From Roseateles terrae (GTDB taxonomy: Bacteria > Pseudomonadota > Gammaproteobacteria > Burkholderiales > Burkholderiaceae_C): DNA of 64,000 nt. The notes beneath the pieces are model-generated. The model saw nothing but the letters and a program-made list of their open reading frames with translations, did no database searches and was not told the origin of the DNA. The translations under genes were made by a program, and so were the position numbers. The stretch lies in the NCBI RefSeq assembly GCF_014192155.1, contig NZ_JACHXO010000005.1:248001-312000 (forward strand). Reading direction: 5' to 3'. Below, piece by piece: positions 17,216 through 27,683 of the stretch (position 1 is its first letter; each line of letters starts with the position of its first letter).

Positions 17216-18331
17216 TTAATGCGGCCGCACCGGCACCGGCAACACCGCCGGGCCGGTGCGACGTGGCTTGCGCATGAGCCAGGTGGTGATCGGCTTTTCC
17301 AGCAGGAAGTAGCAGGCCACACCCACACCCACGCCGCCTGCGGTAAGCATCAACGCCAGCAGGTCGGCACTCAGGCTGAGGTTGTATTTGCGCACGGCGC
17401 GCTCGGCATAGGGCATCAGCTGGTAGATCACCAGCACATGCACCAGATAGATCGAGTAGGACGCATTGCCCAGCATCACCACCCAGCGCGGCCAGGTCAC
17501 CTGACCTTCCAGGCGCAGCACGCCGACGAACAGCAGCGCCGCAGCGATGCCGAAGCTGATGGGGCGCCAATGGGTGCTCACCAGTTCCATGTGGGCGAAG
17601 ACGCCGAACAGCAGCAGCCCGGCGGCGACCAGCATCAGCGATGCCGACCGGGGCTGCCGGCGCCAGTTCACGAAGCTGGCGATGGCGGCACCGAAGAGGA
17701 ATTCCAGCGTGATCGGATCGGCCAGGAAGCCGTGCCAGGCGCTGCTGTCCGGCATCAGCAGGCCGACACCGAATGCCGCTGCCACGATGGCGCACAGGGC
17801 AGGGAAGAGGTGCTCGCGCGCCACCAGGATCGCGGCGGCAAAGCAGAGGTAGAACAGGGCCTCGTAGCTCAGCGTCCAGCCCACGCCGACGATGGGCTGA
17901 ATGAGGTGGTGCTCATTGAAGGACGGCAGCAGAAAAAAGCCACCGAGCCGCTCGGCCGACAGATTGAAGCCCCGCTCCCCAGTGCCCCACCAGTGCAGCA
18001 GGGCCGGCTTGAGCGCATACAGCGTGACGAGCACATACATCGGCCACACCCGCAGCACCCGCTGCTGCAGGAAGTGGGAGACCGGCCGGCGACCCTGCAC
18101 ATAGCTGCCTGAGATGTAGACCATCAGAAAGCCGCTGAGGATGAAGAACACATCCACGCCGCCCGCACCCGCTTCGATCAGCCAGGCCGGCAGCACCGAG
18201 GGCACCAGGGCCATGTCCGCCGGTGCATTGATGGTGCTGGCGCGCAGGGCGTGGTGCAGGACCACAGCCACAGCGGCAAACGCTCGCAGGGCCTGCAGGC
18301 CGACGATCTCGCGGTCTTGGGTGGGACGCAT
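17216..18331 (-). CDS. Acyltransferase family 3 (OafA/YrhL-type) membrane protein
   Basis: A 371-residue polytopic inner-membrane protein of the acyltransferase-3 family, which O-acylates surface polysaccharides or other exported sugars. Family marks are IVGLQALRAFAAVAVVLHHAL with the catalytic-region His-His pair near residues 22-23, DVFFILSGFLMVYISG, and about ten hydrophobic helices. The acceptor is unknown and no polysaccharide cluster is nearby. The ATG at 18331 has GGAG at 18340-18343 eight bases upstream; the GTG at 18334 is less likely. A C-terminal RKPRRTG basic tail ends the protein. Confidence 0.9.
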   Translation of the reverse strand: MRPTQDREIVGLQALRAFAAVAVVLHHALRASTINAPADMALVPSVLPAWLIEAGAGGVDVFFILSGFLMVYISGSYVQGRRPVSHFLQQRVLRVWPMYVLVTLYALKPALLHWWGTGERGFNLSAERLGGFFLLPSFNEHHLIQPIVGVGWTLSYEALFYLCFAAAILVAREHLFPALCAIVAAAFGVGLLMPDSSAWHGFLADPITLEFLFGAAIASFVNWRRQPRSASLMLVAAGLLLFGVFAHMELVSTHWRPISFGIAAALLFVGVLRLEGQVTWPRWVVMLGNASYSIYLVHVLVIYQLMPYAERAVRKYNLSLSADLLALMLTAGGVGVGVACYFLLEKPITTWLMRKPRRTGPAVLPVPVRPH

Positions 18332-18570
18332 CACAACTTCTCCGGAAACTTCACGCCAGGCGCGAGAGGCGGCGGCGAATCGATGCTAGGGCGGAGGTTC
18401 TCCGGCGGACGTCAGCAACTGCGTCCAATGGTGAGGGGTGTGTCCAGCATCAAGAGGGGCCAGCGCCGCGCGGCAAACCGGATGCCGGACTCGCCGCTGG
18501 CGTTGTCCCCTGAACCGGTGAAGATGGCCTTGAAGGCCGATGGAATGGGCCATCCGGCGGATGAGGGACG

Positions 18571-18597
18571 AAAAAAAGCGCCCTCAAAAGGGCGCTT
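18571..18597 (-). terminator. Intrinsic terminator of the S41 protease locus
   Basis: On the minus strand AAGCGCCC / GGGCGCTT (8 bp, loop of 6) followed by a run of T's at 18577-18571. It lies in the 410-base gap between the S41 gene and the acyltransferase; nothing else is recognised there. Confidence 0.88.
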
Positions 18598-18743
18598 GTT
18601 CGTCATGTGTGTTGCGAGGCTGCGGCCGCCGGGCGATTTGCGATCACCGGACCGGTCAGGAATGCCGGTGATCTGGCGTGCAGAAGTTTCAAGCGCTCAC
18701 GACGCCAGCGCCGCGGACGGCGCCGGTCGGAGCGCTGCGCGCC

Positions 18744-20084
18744 TTATGGCTTCACCGGACGCGGATAGGCGCCTGGCTTCGGCGTCACCACCGGCGCCTC
18801 TTGAATCCGCTGCTTCAGCCAGGCCAGTGCCGCGTCCAGCTGCGCCTCCTGCCCCTGCGCGGTGGCGCGTGGCGGGTTGTCGACGCGGATGTCTGGCGTC
18901 ACGCCCTTGCCTTCGACGATGAAGCTGCCATCGATCAGGATCTGGCCGTTCTCCGCGGCGCGCATCATGCCTTTGTCCACCAGCCAATTGTTGTCAGACA
19001 GCCAGACGCCCGCACCCGAGGTGGTGGTGCCAATTACCGGACCCAGTCCCAGACGCTTGAAGCCCTCGGTGAAGGTCTCACCGTCCGAGTAGGTCTCTTC
19101 ATTGGCCAGCACCACCACATGGCCGCGGAAGGTCTGCTGCATGTTGGGATAGGGCGCAGCGCCTTCCGGCGAGCGTGGCTGCCAGTAGGCCCAGGCGCGA
19201 CGGGAGAGCTTCTCCAGGATGAAGCTGTCGATGTTGCCGCCGTTGTTGTGGCGCACGTCGATGATCAGGCCATCGCGGTCACTCTGCGCATAGAACTCGC
19301 GCGCGAAGTCGGCGATGTCTTCCGGGCCCATCGCCCGCAGATGCACATAACCGATGTGCCCCTGGCTGGCCTGATCGACACGTCGGGCCTTGCCATAGCG
19401 CCAGTCATCCACCCGCAGGCGGGCTTCGCGGCGCTGGTCCACCGGCGTCACCACCACGCTTCGGCTGCGACCTCCGGGCTCGCGCAGCGCCAGCAGCACC
19501 TGCTTGCCGGATTGGCCGCGAAGGCCTTCGGTGGGGTCGGGCAGGGTGGTGGCATCCCGGCCGTTGATGGCGGTGATGACCGAGCCGAGCGGGATGTCCA
19601 GACCCGGGGCGGCCAGCGGCCCGGCCTCGGACGGCAGCTCCGGATCGCCGCTGTAGATGCGCTGGATTTTCCAGCCCTGCGGATCCCGCACCAGCAGCGC
19701 ACCGAGGCCCGCCCAGCCGGGCTCTCCCGACGACTGACGCAGATCCCCGGGGCGCACCGAGCTGTGCAGCAGGCTGATCTCACCGACCATCTGCGCCATC
19801 ACTTCGTTGAGTTCGCCCCGCTCGGTCACCCGCTCCACCAGTGGGGCGTATTTGCGGCGCATCGCCGGCCAGTCCACGCCGTGCAGGTCCTTGTCGTAGA
19901 CGTAGTCCCGCTGCATGCGCCAGCCATCGGCGAACATCTGGCGCCACTCGGCGCGCGGGTCCACCTGGATCTGCCAGTCGCTCCACAGCACGCGCGACTT
20001 GTCGAGGTCGGTCGGCAGCTTGGCACCGGCGTCCACGATCAGGATGTCGCCGGCGGCGCCGGGGGCGGCGGTTTTCACCACCAT
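18744..20084 (-). pseudogene. Tricorn-like S41 protease, C-terminal fragment (C1, PDZ and protease domains)
   Basis: This 446-residue frame holds the catalytic half of a Tricorn-like S41 protease: the C1 segment (WQIQVDPRAEWRQMFADGWRM, LLHSSV with the catalytic-region His), a PDZ domain (about 140-200, PLGSVITAINGRD), and the tail-specific protease core with VRHNNGGNIDSF, the nucleophile region NEETYSDGETFTEG and VEGKGVTPDIRV. It starts on an ATG overlapping the stop of the upstream fragment (TGATG at 20086-20082). Upstream of that ATG, homologous residues (RDGRKL) continue in frame until a TGA, so the true protein once began earlier. The two frames together lack most of the second beta-propeller; a broken gene is likely, although coupled translation cannot be excluded. 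Confidence 0.75.
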
Positions 20085-21526
20085 CAGCTTGCGTCCGTCT
20101 CGGTCTCGCCGCTGAAATCACAGACGGAGAAGATGGAGCGGCTGTCCGCGCTGAAGCGGGCATCGCGGCAGCGGCCGGCATCCGTCAGGTCCTGGGGGAA
20201 GGGCAGCTCCGCGCGGCGCAGCGGGCCGACGCCTTGGGTGGCCAGGCGGCCCCGGCTGGTCAGCACCACCCGCTCACCGTCTGGCGACAGGGCGACGCTG
20301 GTGAGGAAATCCTGGGGTTTGGCGATCCAGCGGCGACGCATCTGGTCGTGATCGCTGTGGAGGGTGAAGCGAAGTCTCGTGCCATCGGAGGATGCCGCAG
20401 CGCCGGTGCCACTGGCGCCGGTGACGCTGCCGGCATCGGCCGTGGGGGGCACACCGTCCAGATCCAGTCGATACAGATCGGCCCCCAGCGCATACACCAC
20501 CTGCCGTCCGCTGATGCTGGCGTGGCGGATGTCCCAGCCGCGATGGCGGGTGAGCTGCTGAAGGTCCGAGCCGTCCGCCGCCACCGACCACAGGTTGTAG
20601 GTGCCGTCGCGGTCCGAGAGGAAGGCGATGCGGTCGCGCCCTTGCGCATCCCGGTAGGGCATCGGACGCCGGTCATTGCTGCCTTCGGCCACCAGCGGCC
20701 GTGCTTCGGCCTGGCTGTTCAGGTCCATCACCCAGAGCCGCGCCATGGCGCCGCCCCGGTATTGGCGGGCGTTGTCGCCGCGCAGGCCATTGCGGGTGAA
20801 GTAGAGCCAGCGTCCATCGTCGCTGAGTGCACCGTCAGCCGCCTGGCCCACCGGCAGGGCGCGGCGCTCCCCGGTGTCGATGTTGACCAGGTGGAGCTGC
20901 GTGCCGGCTTCGCCACGCTCGGTGGCGCCGGTGTAGAGCACCTCGTTGCGGGCGGTGATGCCCCAGACCCGCACCGGGCCGGTGTCCCAGCTCATTCGGC
21001 GCGGCACACCGCCGTTGGCCGGCATCACATACACGTCGCCCACACCGCCGTCGTACTGGCCGACGAAGGCCAGCCAGCGTCCATCGGGGGACAGGGCGGG
21101 CGAGCTTTCACTGCCCAGATGAGTCGTCAGCCGCTGGGCGCTGCCGCCTTGCAGGCTGGCCGACCAGAGGTCGCCTTCGGACACGAAGACCAGGCGGTCG
21201 CCTTGCAGCGCCGGCTGGCGGTAGAAGCCTTCGACCTGGGCTGTCGAGCTTGCGGGGCCATCGGACGCGCGGGGCGCCGCGCTCGGCACGGTCGTGGGGC
21301 CGGTCTTGCCGGCAGCGCTTGCCGACGCGTCGCTGGCGCGGCCCGCATGGGCCGACCATGCGCGGTCCGGCGCCATCCACGCGCCGGTGGCGCAGGCCGC
21401 GGCGAGCGCCAGGCTCAGAAGCGTTGAGCGCGGCTTCTGTGGCTTGCGCGGCGACCCGGGCATGCAGGACCCGCCCAGCCCGCTCGACAAGCCTGGTGCG
21501 CCGGGCGGGGATTCGCTCGATGGCAC
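20084..21526 (-). pseudogene. Tricorn-like S41 protease, N-terminal fragment (signal peptide, beta-propeller)
   Basis: A 480-residue frame with a probable signal peptide (PRSTLLSLALAAACATGAWMA; if translation starts at the internal ATG at 21463 this is residues 12-32), a Ser/Ala linker, and six or more WD40/TolB-like propeller blades (LSPDGRWLAFVGQYDG, LSDDGRWLYFTRNG, LSDRDGTYNLWSVAADGSDLQQLTRH). It ends abruptly after SIFSVCDFSGE, where intact family members continue with another propeller of several hundred residues. The last few codons (TETDAS) are out of phase with the homologous reading frame. The protein is probably periplasmic. Taken with the downstream fragment this looks like a deletion plus frameshift in one ancestral gene of about 1,100 codons. 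Confidence 0.72.
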
Positions 21527-21634
21527 GGCCGCATCAGTATCGGAGTGACAGGCATCCCCATGCAGGGCGGGGGACGGTGGAGGCTGGGCAGAAGAAAGAG
21601 GGAGAATGCCTCTATTCTGCGCAAGCCCGAGGCG

Positions 21635-22534
21635 TCAGTGATTCGTCACACCCATGGTCACATGACCGGACGGCACATGCACCACCGCGCTTTCGATGTG
21701 ACCGGCCTGGTCGTCGAAGAAGAAGTCCGGCTCGAACTCTCGCAGGAACTCGCCTTTGGCCAGGCCGCCAAGGAACATCGCTTCGTCCACCTCCACCTGC
21801 CAGTCCATCAGCGTGCGAATGGCTCGCTCATGGGCGGGCGCACTGCGGGCGGTGACCAGCGCGGTGCGGATGCGCATCGGGCCCAGCGGCTGGTTCTGCA
21901 GCCGCTGCAGCTCATGCAACACCTGTTTGAACGGTCCGGCCGGCAGCGGGGTGAGCTTGCGTTCGCGCTCATGGGCCTGGAAGGCATCCAGACCGTCGCG
22001 CTGGAAGACCTGCTCGGCTTCGTCGGAAAACAGCACCGCATCGCCGTCGAAGGCGATGCGCAGTTCTTCGGGGTAAGCGACCGAGGCGCGCGCCGATTGG
22101 GGGAACACCCGCGCCGCCGCCACGCCGGCCGCCAGTGCCGAGCGCACATCTTCCTCATTGGTCGAGAGGAACAGATGCGCCTTCAGGGGCCGCAGGTAGC
22201 GCCACGGGCTCTGTCCGCGGGTGAAGACGCCGCGCAGGATGGGCAGCCCGTAATGCTGCGCCGAGCGGAACACCCGCATGCCGGAGATCGGATCATTGCG
22301 GGAGAGCACCACCACTTCCACCCGTGGTTTGTCCCCCGGCTGGTTGAAGGCGAGCAGCTTGTGCACCAGCGAAAACGCGGTGCCCGGCTTGGCCGGTTGC
22401 TCCAGGCGCTGCTGCTGCAGCTGCATGTAGGCCCGGTCGTCACCCGCTTCGAACAGCTGGTTCTCTTCTTCGAAATCAAACAGGGCGCGTGACGAGATTG
22501 CCACCACCAGTTGACCGTCCAGATTCGCGGGCAT
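21635..22534 (-). CDS. 5'-nucleotidase (PF06189-type, cytosolic)
   Basis: The 299-residue protein resembles the bacterial relatives of cytosolic 5'-nucleotidase 1 (PF06189), which dephosphorylate nucleoside 5'-monophosphates. Recognisable segments are LVVAISSRALFDFEEEN near the N-terminus (the DxD-like acid site of this family), VEVVVLSRNDPISGMRVFRSAQHYGL, HLFLSTNEEDVRSALAAGVAAA, LRIAFDGDAVLFSDEAEQV and LVTARSAPAHERAIRTL. The last two resemble haloacid-dehalogenase motifs. Length is normal. It lies between the T2SS gene gspF and the broken S41 protease, same strand, and shows no functional link to either. Confidence 0.88.
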   Translation of the reverse strand: MPANLDGQLVVAISSRALFDFEEENQLFEAGDDRAYMQLQQQRLEQPAKPGTAFSLVHKLLAFNQPGDKPRVEVVVLSRNDPISGMRVFRSAQHYGLPILRGVFTRGQSPWRYLRPLKAHLFLSTNEEDVRSALAAGVAAARVFPQSARASVAYPEELRIAFDGDAVLFSDEAEQVFQRDGLDAFQAHERERKLTPLPAGPFKQVLHELQRLQNQPLGPMRIRTALVTARSAPAHERAIRTLMDWQVEVDEAMFLGGLAKGEFLREFEPDFFFDDQAGHIESAVVHVPSGHVTMGVTNH

Positions 22535-22647
22535 GTCGGCTACAACCTTTGACGAGTGAGGCTGGGTAAGGGCCTGAAAAGGGACAGGAAAGGGCCCGGA
22601 CAGGGCCTGGCCAAGGCCCGTGAGAAGGGCCGGATACCGGCCTGAGC

Positions 22648-23856
22648 TTACTGCGTCGCCAGCTTGTTCATGTCGATGATGGGCAGCAGCACCGACAGCA
22701 CGATCAGCATCACCACGCCGCCCATGGCGACGATGAGCAGCGGCTCCAGCAGCGTGGCCAGGGTCATGGCGCGGCGCTTGACCTCATTGCCCAGCTGCCG
22801 TGCGGCGCGCTGCAGCATGTCCGGCAACTGACCGGTCTGCTCGCCCAGGCGGGCGAACATCGACAGCAGCCCGGGAAAGCGCTTCTTGCCGGCCAGGGCC
22901 GCGCCCAGCGGCGCGCCTTCGCGCACCTGCACCAGCGCGTCCATCGCATCGGCCCGCATGGCGTGGTTGGAGAGCGTCTCGGCCGCGGCCTGCAGGGCCT
23001 TCAGGATGGGCACCCCGGCACCGGCCAGCATCGCCAGCGTGCCGGAGAAACGCGCCGCGTTGTAGCCCCGCGAGATGCGGCCGATGACCGGCAGGTTCAG
23101 CCATGCGGCGTCAAAGCGCTGGCGTGGCCCTTCCTTCTTCAGCGTCTGTCGCACCGCGAAGCCGCCCACCACCAGCAGACCGACGAGGACCAGGCCCCAC
23201 TGACGCAGCAGATCGGAGGTGCCCATCATCAGCCGGGTGAGCAGCGGCAGGGTCTGCCGCGTCTGGGTGAAGACCGCGGCCACCTGCGGCACCACATAGG
23301 TCAGCAGGAAACCGACAGCCAGCAGTGAGATGAAGCAGACGATGATCGGATAGGCCAGCGCACCAAACAGTTCCGAGCGCAGGCGCTGGGTCTCTTCCAG
23401 GTCGTCGGCAAGGCTTTCGAGCACCGGGCCGAGGGCGCCACTCTGCTCACCGGCGGCGACCACCGCGCGGTACACATCGTCGAACTCCCGCGGGGCGGTG
23501 CCGAGCGCACGCGCAAAAGGCGAACCGGCGTTCACCTCCGCCTTCAGCGACGACATCAGGTCGCGCTGGCGCGGATCATCAGCTTCATCGGCGAGTGCTG
23601 CCAGCGAGCGCTCCAGCGGCAGACCGGCGGTCACCAGACCAGCCAGTTGCCGTGTCCACACCGACAGCCCGGAGCCGTTGAACACCCTTCGGGCCCAGCG
23701 GCTGCTGGACTTGGGCGCCGCCACCGGGTGCACCTCCATGGGCACCAGCCCCTGGCCGCGCAGCTGGGCGCGGGCGGCACGCGGGTTGTCCGCTTCCAGC
23801 AGGCCCTGGCGGGGCTTGCCGGCATTGTCCAGGGCTTCGTATTTGTAGGCGGGCAT
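22648..23856 (-). CDS. gspF: Type II secretion inner-membrane platform protein GspF
   Basis: GspF is the polytopic platform protein that couples GspE ATP hydrolysis to pseudopilus assembly. The 402-residue product begins MPAYKYEALDNAGKPRQGLLEADNPRAA, the invariant family start, and has two GspF domains (about 70-195 and 275-395) with transmembrane segments such as YPIIVCFISLLAVGFLLTYVV and the C-terminal LLIVAMGGVVMLIVLSVLLPI. It is the last gene of the minus-strand gsp operon, 81 bases after gspE. Confidence 0.96.
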   Translation of the reverse strand: MPAYKYEALDNAGKPRQGLLEADNPRAARAQLRGQGLVPMEVHPVAAPKSSSRWARRVFNGSGLSVWTRQLAGLVTAGLPLERSLAALADEADDPRQRDLMSSLKAEVNAGSPFARALGTAPREFDDVYRAVVAAGEQSGALGPVLESLADDLEETQRLRSELFGALAYPIIVCFISLLAVGFLLTYVVPQVAAVFTQTRQTLPLLTRLMMGTSDLLRQWGLVLVGLLVVGGFAVRQTLKKEGPRQRFDAAWLNLPVIGRISRGYNAARFSGTLAMLAGAGVPILKALQAAAETLSNHAMRADAMDALVQVREGAPLGAALAGKKRFPGLLSMFARLGEQTGQLPDMLQRAARQLGNEVKRRAMTLATLLEPLLIVAMGGVVMLIVLSVLLPIIDMNKLATQ

Positions 23857-23937
23857 GGCGGGGAACGACGGATGACGGGGCTGCTTTGTGCGCGAGGCTG
23901 ACTCTGTGGCTCGGACTGCGGCTCGGACTGCGGCTCA

Positions 23938-25377
23938 CTACTCGCGCGTGACCCGCAGCACTTCCTCTTCAGAGGTGATGCCGGCGGCCACCAGACGGTC
24001 GCCGTCCTCGCGCATCGAACGCAGGCCGTTGGCGCGTGCAGCGGCGAGCAGGTCGGCTTCGGCCGCCTGGCCGTGGATCAGATGACGGACCTTGTCGTCG
24101 CAGACCATCAGCTCATACACGCCGGTACGGCCCTTGTAGCCGCTGGACGAGCAGGCCGCGCAGCCGACCGGCTGGTAGCGGGTGCCACCGCCCGGCAGCG
24201 GGGTGGGCGAGGGCGCCTTGCAGACCGGACAGAGCTTGCGCACGAGGCGCTGGGCGAGCACGCCCAGCAGGCTGGAGCTGAGCAGGAAGGGTTCGACACC
24301 CATGTCGGTCAGGCGGGTGACGGCACTGACCGCATCGTTGGTGTGCAGCGTGGCCAGCACCAGGTGACCGGTCAGCGAGGCCTGGATGGCGATCTGGGCG
24401 GTTTCGTAGTCCCGGATTTCACCGATCATGATCACGTCCGGGTCCTGACGCAGGATGGCGCGCAGGGCCTTGGCGAAGGTCAGGTCGATGCGGGCGTTGA
24501 CCTGCGTCTGCCCCACGCCGGCCAGTTCGTATTCGATCGGGTCTTCCACCGTCAGCACGTTGGTGGTGGAGGTGTCCAGCGTCTGCATCGCGGCATACAG
24601 CGTGGTGGTCTTGCCGGAGCCGGTCGGGCCGGTCACCAGCACGATGCCGTGCGGCTGCTGCACCAGGCGCTGGAAGCGGGACAGCCGTTCACCGTCCATG
24701 CCCAGGCCGGTGAGGGTGAACTTGGATTCTGACTTGTCCAGCAGACGCAGCACCGCGCGTTCGCCGTGGGCTGACGGCAGGGTCGAGACCCGCACGTCGA
24801 TGGCCCGGCCGCCGATGCGCAGGGAAATGCGACCGTCCTGGGGCAGGCGCTTTTCAGCGATGTCCAGCTCGGCCATGATCTTCAGGCGCGAGATCAGCGC
24901 CGCATGCAGCGCCCGGTTGGGCCGCACCACTTCGCGCAGCGTGCCGTCCACGCGGAAGCGCACGCTGCTTTCGCGCTCATAGGGCTCGATGTGGATGTCG
25001 CTGGCGCCGTTGTTGGCGGCCTGCGTCAGCAGCGCATTGAGCATGCGGATGATGGGCGCGTCGTCGGCGGCTTCCAGCAGGTCTTCCACGGCCGGCAGGT
25101 CCTGCATCAGGCGGGAGAGGTCGACCGCGCTTTCCACTTCACCCACCACCAGCGCTGCGCTGTCCTCCCCGCCGGCATACGCGGCCTGCAGCCGCGCGGC
25201 CATGTCGGCCGGGCTGATGCACTCCACCCGATGCGGCGCATGCACCCGCTGCAGCTCAGACAGCGTCGAGAGGCTGGCCACCGGGGTGGCCCAGAGGGTG
25301 CGCTGCTCGCCGTCGTCTTCCAGCAGCAGCTGCTGGCTGCGGGCAAAAGCGTAGGGCAGGGGATGGCGGGTGGCCAT
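23938..25377 (-). CDS. gspE: Type II secretion ATPase GspE
   Basis: Cytoplasmic hexameric ATPase powering type II secretion. The 479-residue protein has an N-terminal N1E-type region, Walker [15 protein letters not shown] near residues 250-263, the Asp box and Walker B ([17 protein letters not shown]), the His box (ATLHTNDA) and the zinc-binding tetracysteine CPVC...CAAC near 410-440 that is typical of GspE. The N-terminal domain is shorter than in Vibrio EpsE. Its start ATG is 17 bases after the gspD stop, so the two are co-transcribed. Confidence 0.97.
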   Translation of the reverse strand: MATRHPLPYAFARSQQLLLEDDGEQRTLWATPVASLSTLSELQRVHAPHRVECISPADMAARLQAAYAGGEDSAALVVGEVESAVDLSRLMQDLPAVEDLLEAADDAPIIRMLNALLTQAANNGASDIHIEPYERESSVRFRVDGTLREVVRPNRALHAALISRLKIMAELDIAEKRLPQDGRISLRIGGRAIDVRVSTLPSAHGERAVLRLLDKSESKFTLTGLGMDGERLSRFQRLVQQPHGIVLVTGPTGSGKTTTLYAAMQTLDTSTTNVLTVEDPIEYELAGVGQTQVNARIDLTFAKALRAILRQDPDVIMIGEIRDYETAQIAIQASLTGHLVLATLHTNDAVSAVTRLTDMGVEPFLLSSSLLGVLAQRLVRKLCPVCKAPSPTPLPGGGTRYQPVGCAACSSSGYKGRTGVYELMVCDDKVRHLIHGQAAEADLLAAARANGLRSMREDGDRLVAAGITSEEEVLRVTRE

Positions 25378-25394
25378 GGATGGGGATCTTTCGT

Positions 25395-27683
25395 TCAGCG
25401 AGCGGGCCCTGATTCTGGCTGAGAAGCTGGCTCCGAAACAGGACGCGGCGGTGTCGGCAGCGCCGGCGACGAAGCGGGACGCTCCGGCAGCATCGGTGCC
25501 CCGGTGTTCGGCAGGACCAGGGTCCGGGCCGGTTGCACGTCCTGCTGATAGGCGCGGATGGCGTCGTAGCGATCCAGGCTCACCGCGGTGGCGCTCTCAG
25601 GCGTACGCAGCACGACGGGGCGCAGGAAGATCATCAGGTTGGACTTGCTGCGGTTGCGGCTCTGATTCTTGAACAGATTGCCCAGCAGCGGAATGTCGCC
25701 GAGGCCGGGCACCTTGTTTTCGCCATCACTGTACTCGTCCTTGAGCATGCCGCCCAGCACCAGGACCTGACCGTCTTCCAGCGTGACCGAGGTCTCCACG
25801 GCGCTCTTGTCGATGGTGGGACCATTGGCGCTGCTGGACGTGCCATCCACCACGCTGGAGTTTTCCTGATAGACCTTGATCCGCACCGTGCCGTTTTCAC
25901 CGACCTGGGTCTTGATCTTCAGCCGCAGGCCGACGTCGCGACGCTCGTAGGTGTTGAACGGGCTGGTGATGCTGTTGCCCTGGGTGGTGCTGCTGATCAC
26001 CGGCACGTTGCGGCCGACGATCATGTCGGCTTCTTCATTGTCCTGCACCACCAGTGAGGGGGTGGACAGCACGTTGGTGCCCGAGAGCTGTTCCAACGCA
26101 TTGGCCACGGCGCCCAGCGTCAGATAGCTGCCGATGCGGGTGGTGGCGCCGATGTTCAGCCCCTGCGGAATGCCGCCGGAAGCGATGGCCGTACCGATGT
26201 TGATGGCACCCGTGGACGTGCTCGAGTTGGGCACACCGCCAGCGGCCGCGGCTGAGAGATTCAGGATGTTGCTGTAGCCGGTGCCGAAGTTGGTGCCGAT
26301 GCCCACTGACCCGAACAGGTTCTGCCACTGCACGCCGAACTGGCCGACCTTGCTGGCATCCACCTTCACTACCAGCGCTTCCACATAGACCTGCGCGCGA
26401 CGGGTGTCCAGCTGCTCGACCACCGCGCGGATCTGTTTGTACATCGGCTCGGGCGCCGTAATGATCAGCGAATTGGTGGCTGGATCGGCCTGAACGAAGC
26501 CACCGGTGTTGGGCTGCGCGGTGGCGCTGACCTGCGTCGAGGCGCCGACGCCTGAGCCGCCCGACGAACCGCTGGAGCCATTGCCGCCGCCGCCTCCGAA
26601 GGACGAATTGCCGCCGGAGAAGCTGCTGTTGCCGGTGGCGTTACCACCGCCACCCCCACCGCCGCCACCGGTCGCGAGGCCACCGACGGTGGAGGCACCG
26701 CTGCCGGAACTGCCGCTGCCGCCGGTCGTCGCACTGTTCGCGCTGAAGGCAGCACGCAGCACCGTCGCCAGACGCACCGCATCCGCGTTCTTCAGATAGA
26801 TGACGCGGATGTTGCCGTTGGAGGCGTCGATCCCGGGCGTATCCAGCTTCGCGATCATGGCGCGCAGCTGCATCAGGCGCGCCGGATTGGAGGCGCGCAC
26901 GATCAACGCATTGCTGCGCGGATCGGCCAGCACACTGTTCCCGCCGGCACTCACGCCGCCGCCGGGCTGTCCGGCCACGCCGGCGCCTTCGGACAGCCGC
27001 TGCACCAGCTGCACCACGTCCGAGGCCACCGCATTGCGCAGCGGAATCACCTCGATGTCGGTGTTAGACGGCTGATCCAGCGCCGCCACGATGCGGCTCA
27101 GACGCTGCAGGTTCTCGGCGTAATCGGTGATCACCAGGCTGTTATTGCCTGGGTTGGCATTGATGGTGTTGTTCGGCGTGATCAGCGGCCGCAGCACCGC
27201 CACCAGATTGTTCGCGTTCTCGTGATTGAGCTTGAAGATCTGGGTGACGACCTGATCGCCACGTTGACGGCTTTCCGTGCCGATCGACACCGAGCCGGTC
27301 TGCAGCTTGGCTTCCGCTTCCGGCACCAGCTTCAGAATGCCGCCCGAATCGACCATCGCAAAGCCCAGACCGCGCAGCGCCGCCAGATAACTGAGGTAAG
27401 CCTCCTGCACCGGCACCGGCTGCTCGGCCGTCAGCGTCATCGTGCCCTTGACCCGCGGATCGACCAGGATGGGCTTGCCCATCGCAGCGGACATCGCACG
27501 CGAGACCGCTTCAATGTCGGTGTTGACGAAATTCAGCGTCACCGGCGTGCTGGCTTTGACTGCCGGTTGGCGACGGTTCGGCTGCTGCTGACCCTGCTGT
27601 GCCTGCACCGGCAGGCTGGCGGCGATCAGGCTCACGGCCAGAGCCATGGCTGTCGGTCGCATCATGTGTGTCTTCATGCTCAT
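25395..27683 (-). CDS. gspD: Type II secretion outer-membrane secretin GspD
   Basis: GspD forms the multimeric outer-membrane channel. The 762-residue precursor has a signal peptide (about 8-28, ending in VQAQ), N0 (about 44-115), N1-N2 (about 140-285), N3 (about 292-420) and the secretin domain (about 430-695), with [23 protein letters not shown] and [14 protein letters not shown]. The final 60 residues are Pro/Ser-rich. Within N3, residues about 314-390 are a long Gly/Ser/Asn insertion including nine consecutive glycines. The start overlaps the gspN stop by four bases (ATGA). No pilotin gene was recognised. Confidence 0.97.
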   Translation of the reverse strand: MSMKTHMMRPTAMALAVSLIAASLPVQAQQGQQQPNRRQPAVKASTPVTLNFVNTDIEAVSRAMSAAMGKPILVDPRVKGTMTLTAEQPVPVQEAYLSYLAALRGLGFAMVDSGGILKLVPEAEAKLQTGSVSIGTESRQRGDQVVTQIFKLNHENANNLVAVLRPLITPNNTINANPGNNSLVITDYAENLQRLSRIVAALDQPSNTDIEVIPLRNAVASDVVQLVQRLSEGAGVAGQPGGGVSAGGNSVLADPRSNALIVRASNPARLMQLRAMIAKLDTPGIDASNGNIRVIYLKNADAVRLATVLRAAFSANSATTGGSGSSGSGASTVGGLATGGGGGGGGGNATGNSSFSGGNSSFGGGGGNGSSGSSGGSGVGASTQVSATAQPNTGGFVQADPATNSLIITAPEPMYKQIRAVVEQLDTRRAQVYVEALVVKVDASKVGQFGVQWQNLFGSVGIGTNFGTGYSNILNLSAAAAGGVPNSSTSTGAINIGTAIASGGIPQGLNIGATTRIGSYLTLGAVANALEQLSGTNVLSTPSLVVQDNEEADMIVGRNVPVISSTTQGNSITSPFNTYERRDVGLRLKIKTQVGENGTVRIKVYQENSSVVDGTSSSANGPTIDKSAVETSVTLEDGQVLVLGGMLKDEYSDGENKVPGLGDIPLLGNLFKNQSRNRSKSNLMIFLRPVVLRTPESATAVSLDRYDAIRAYQQDVQPARTLVLPNTGAPMLPERPASSPALPTPPRPVSEPASQPESGPAR

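Noticed and set aside
18412-18606. A 64-codon minus-strand gene between the acyltransferase and S41 genes.
   Set aside because: It begins inside the terminator hairpin and has no recognisable sequence features.
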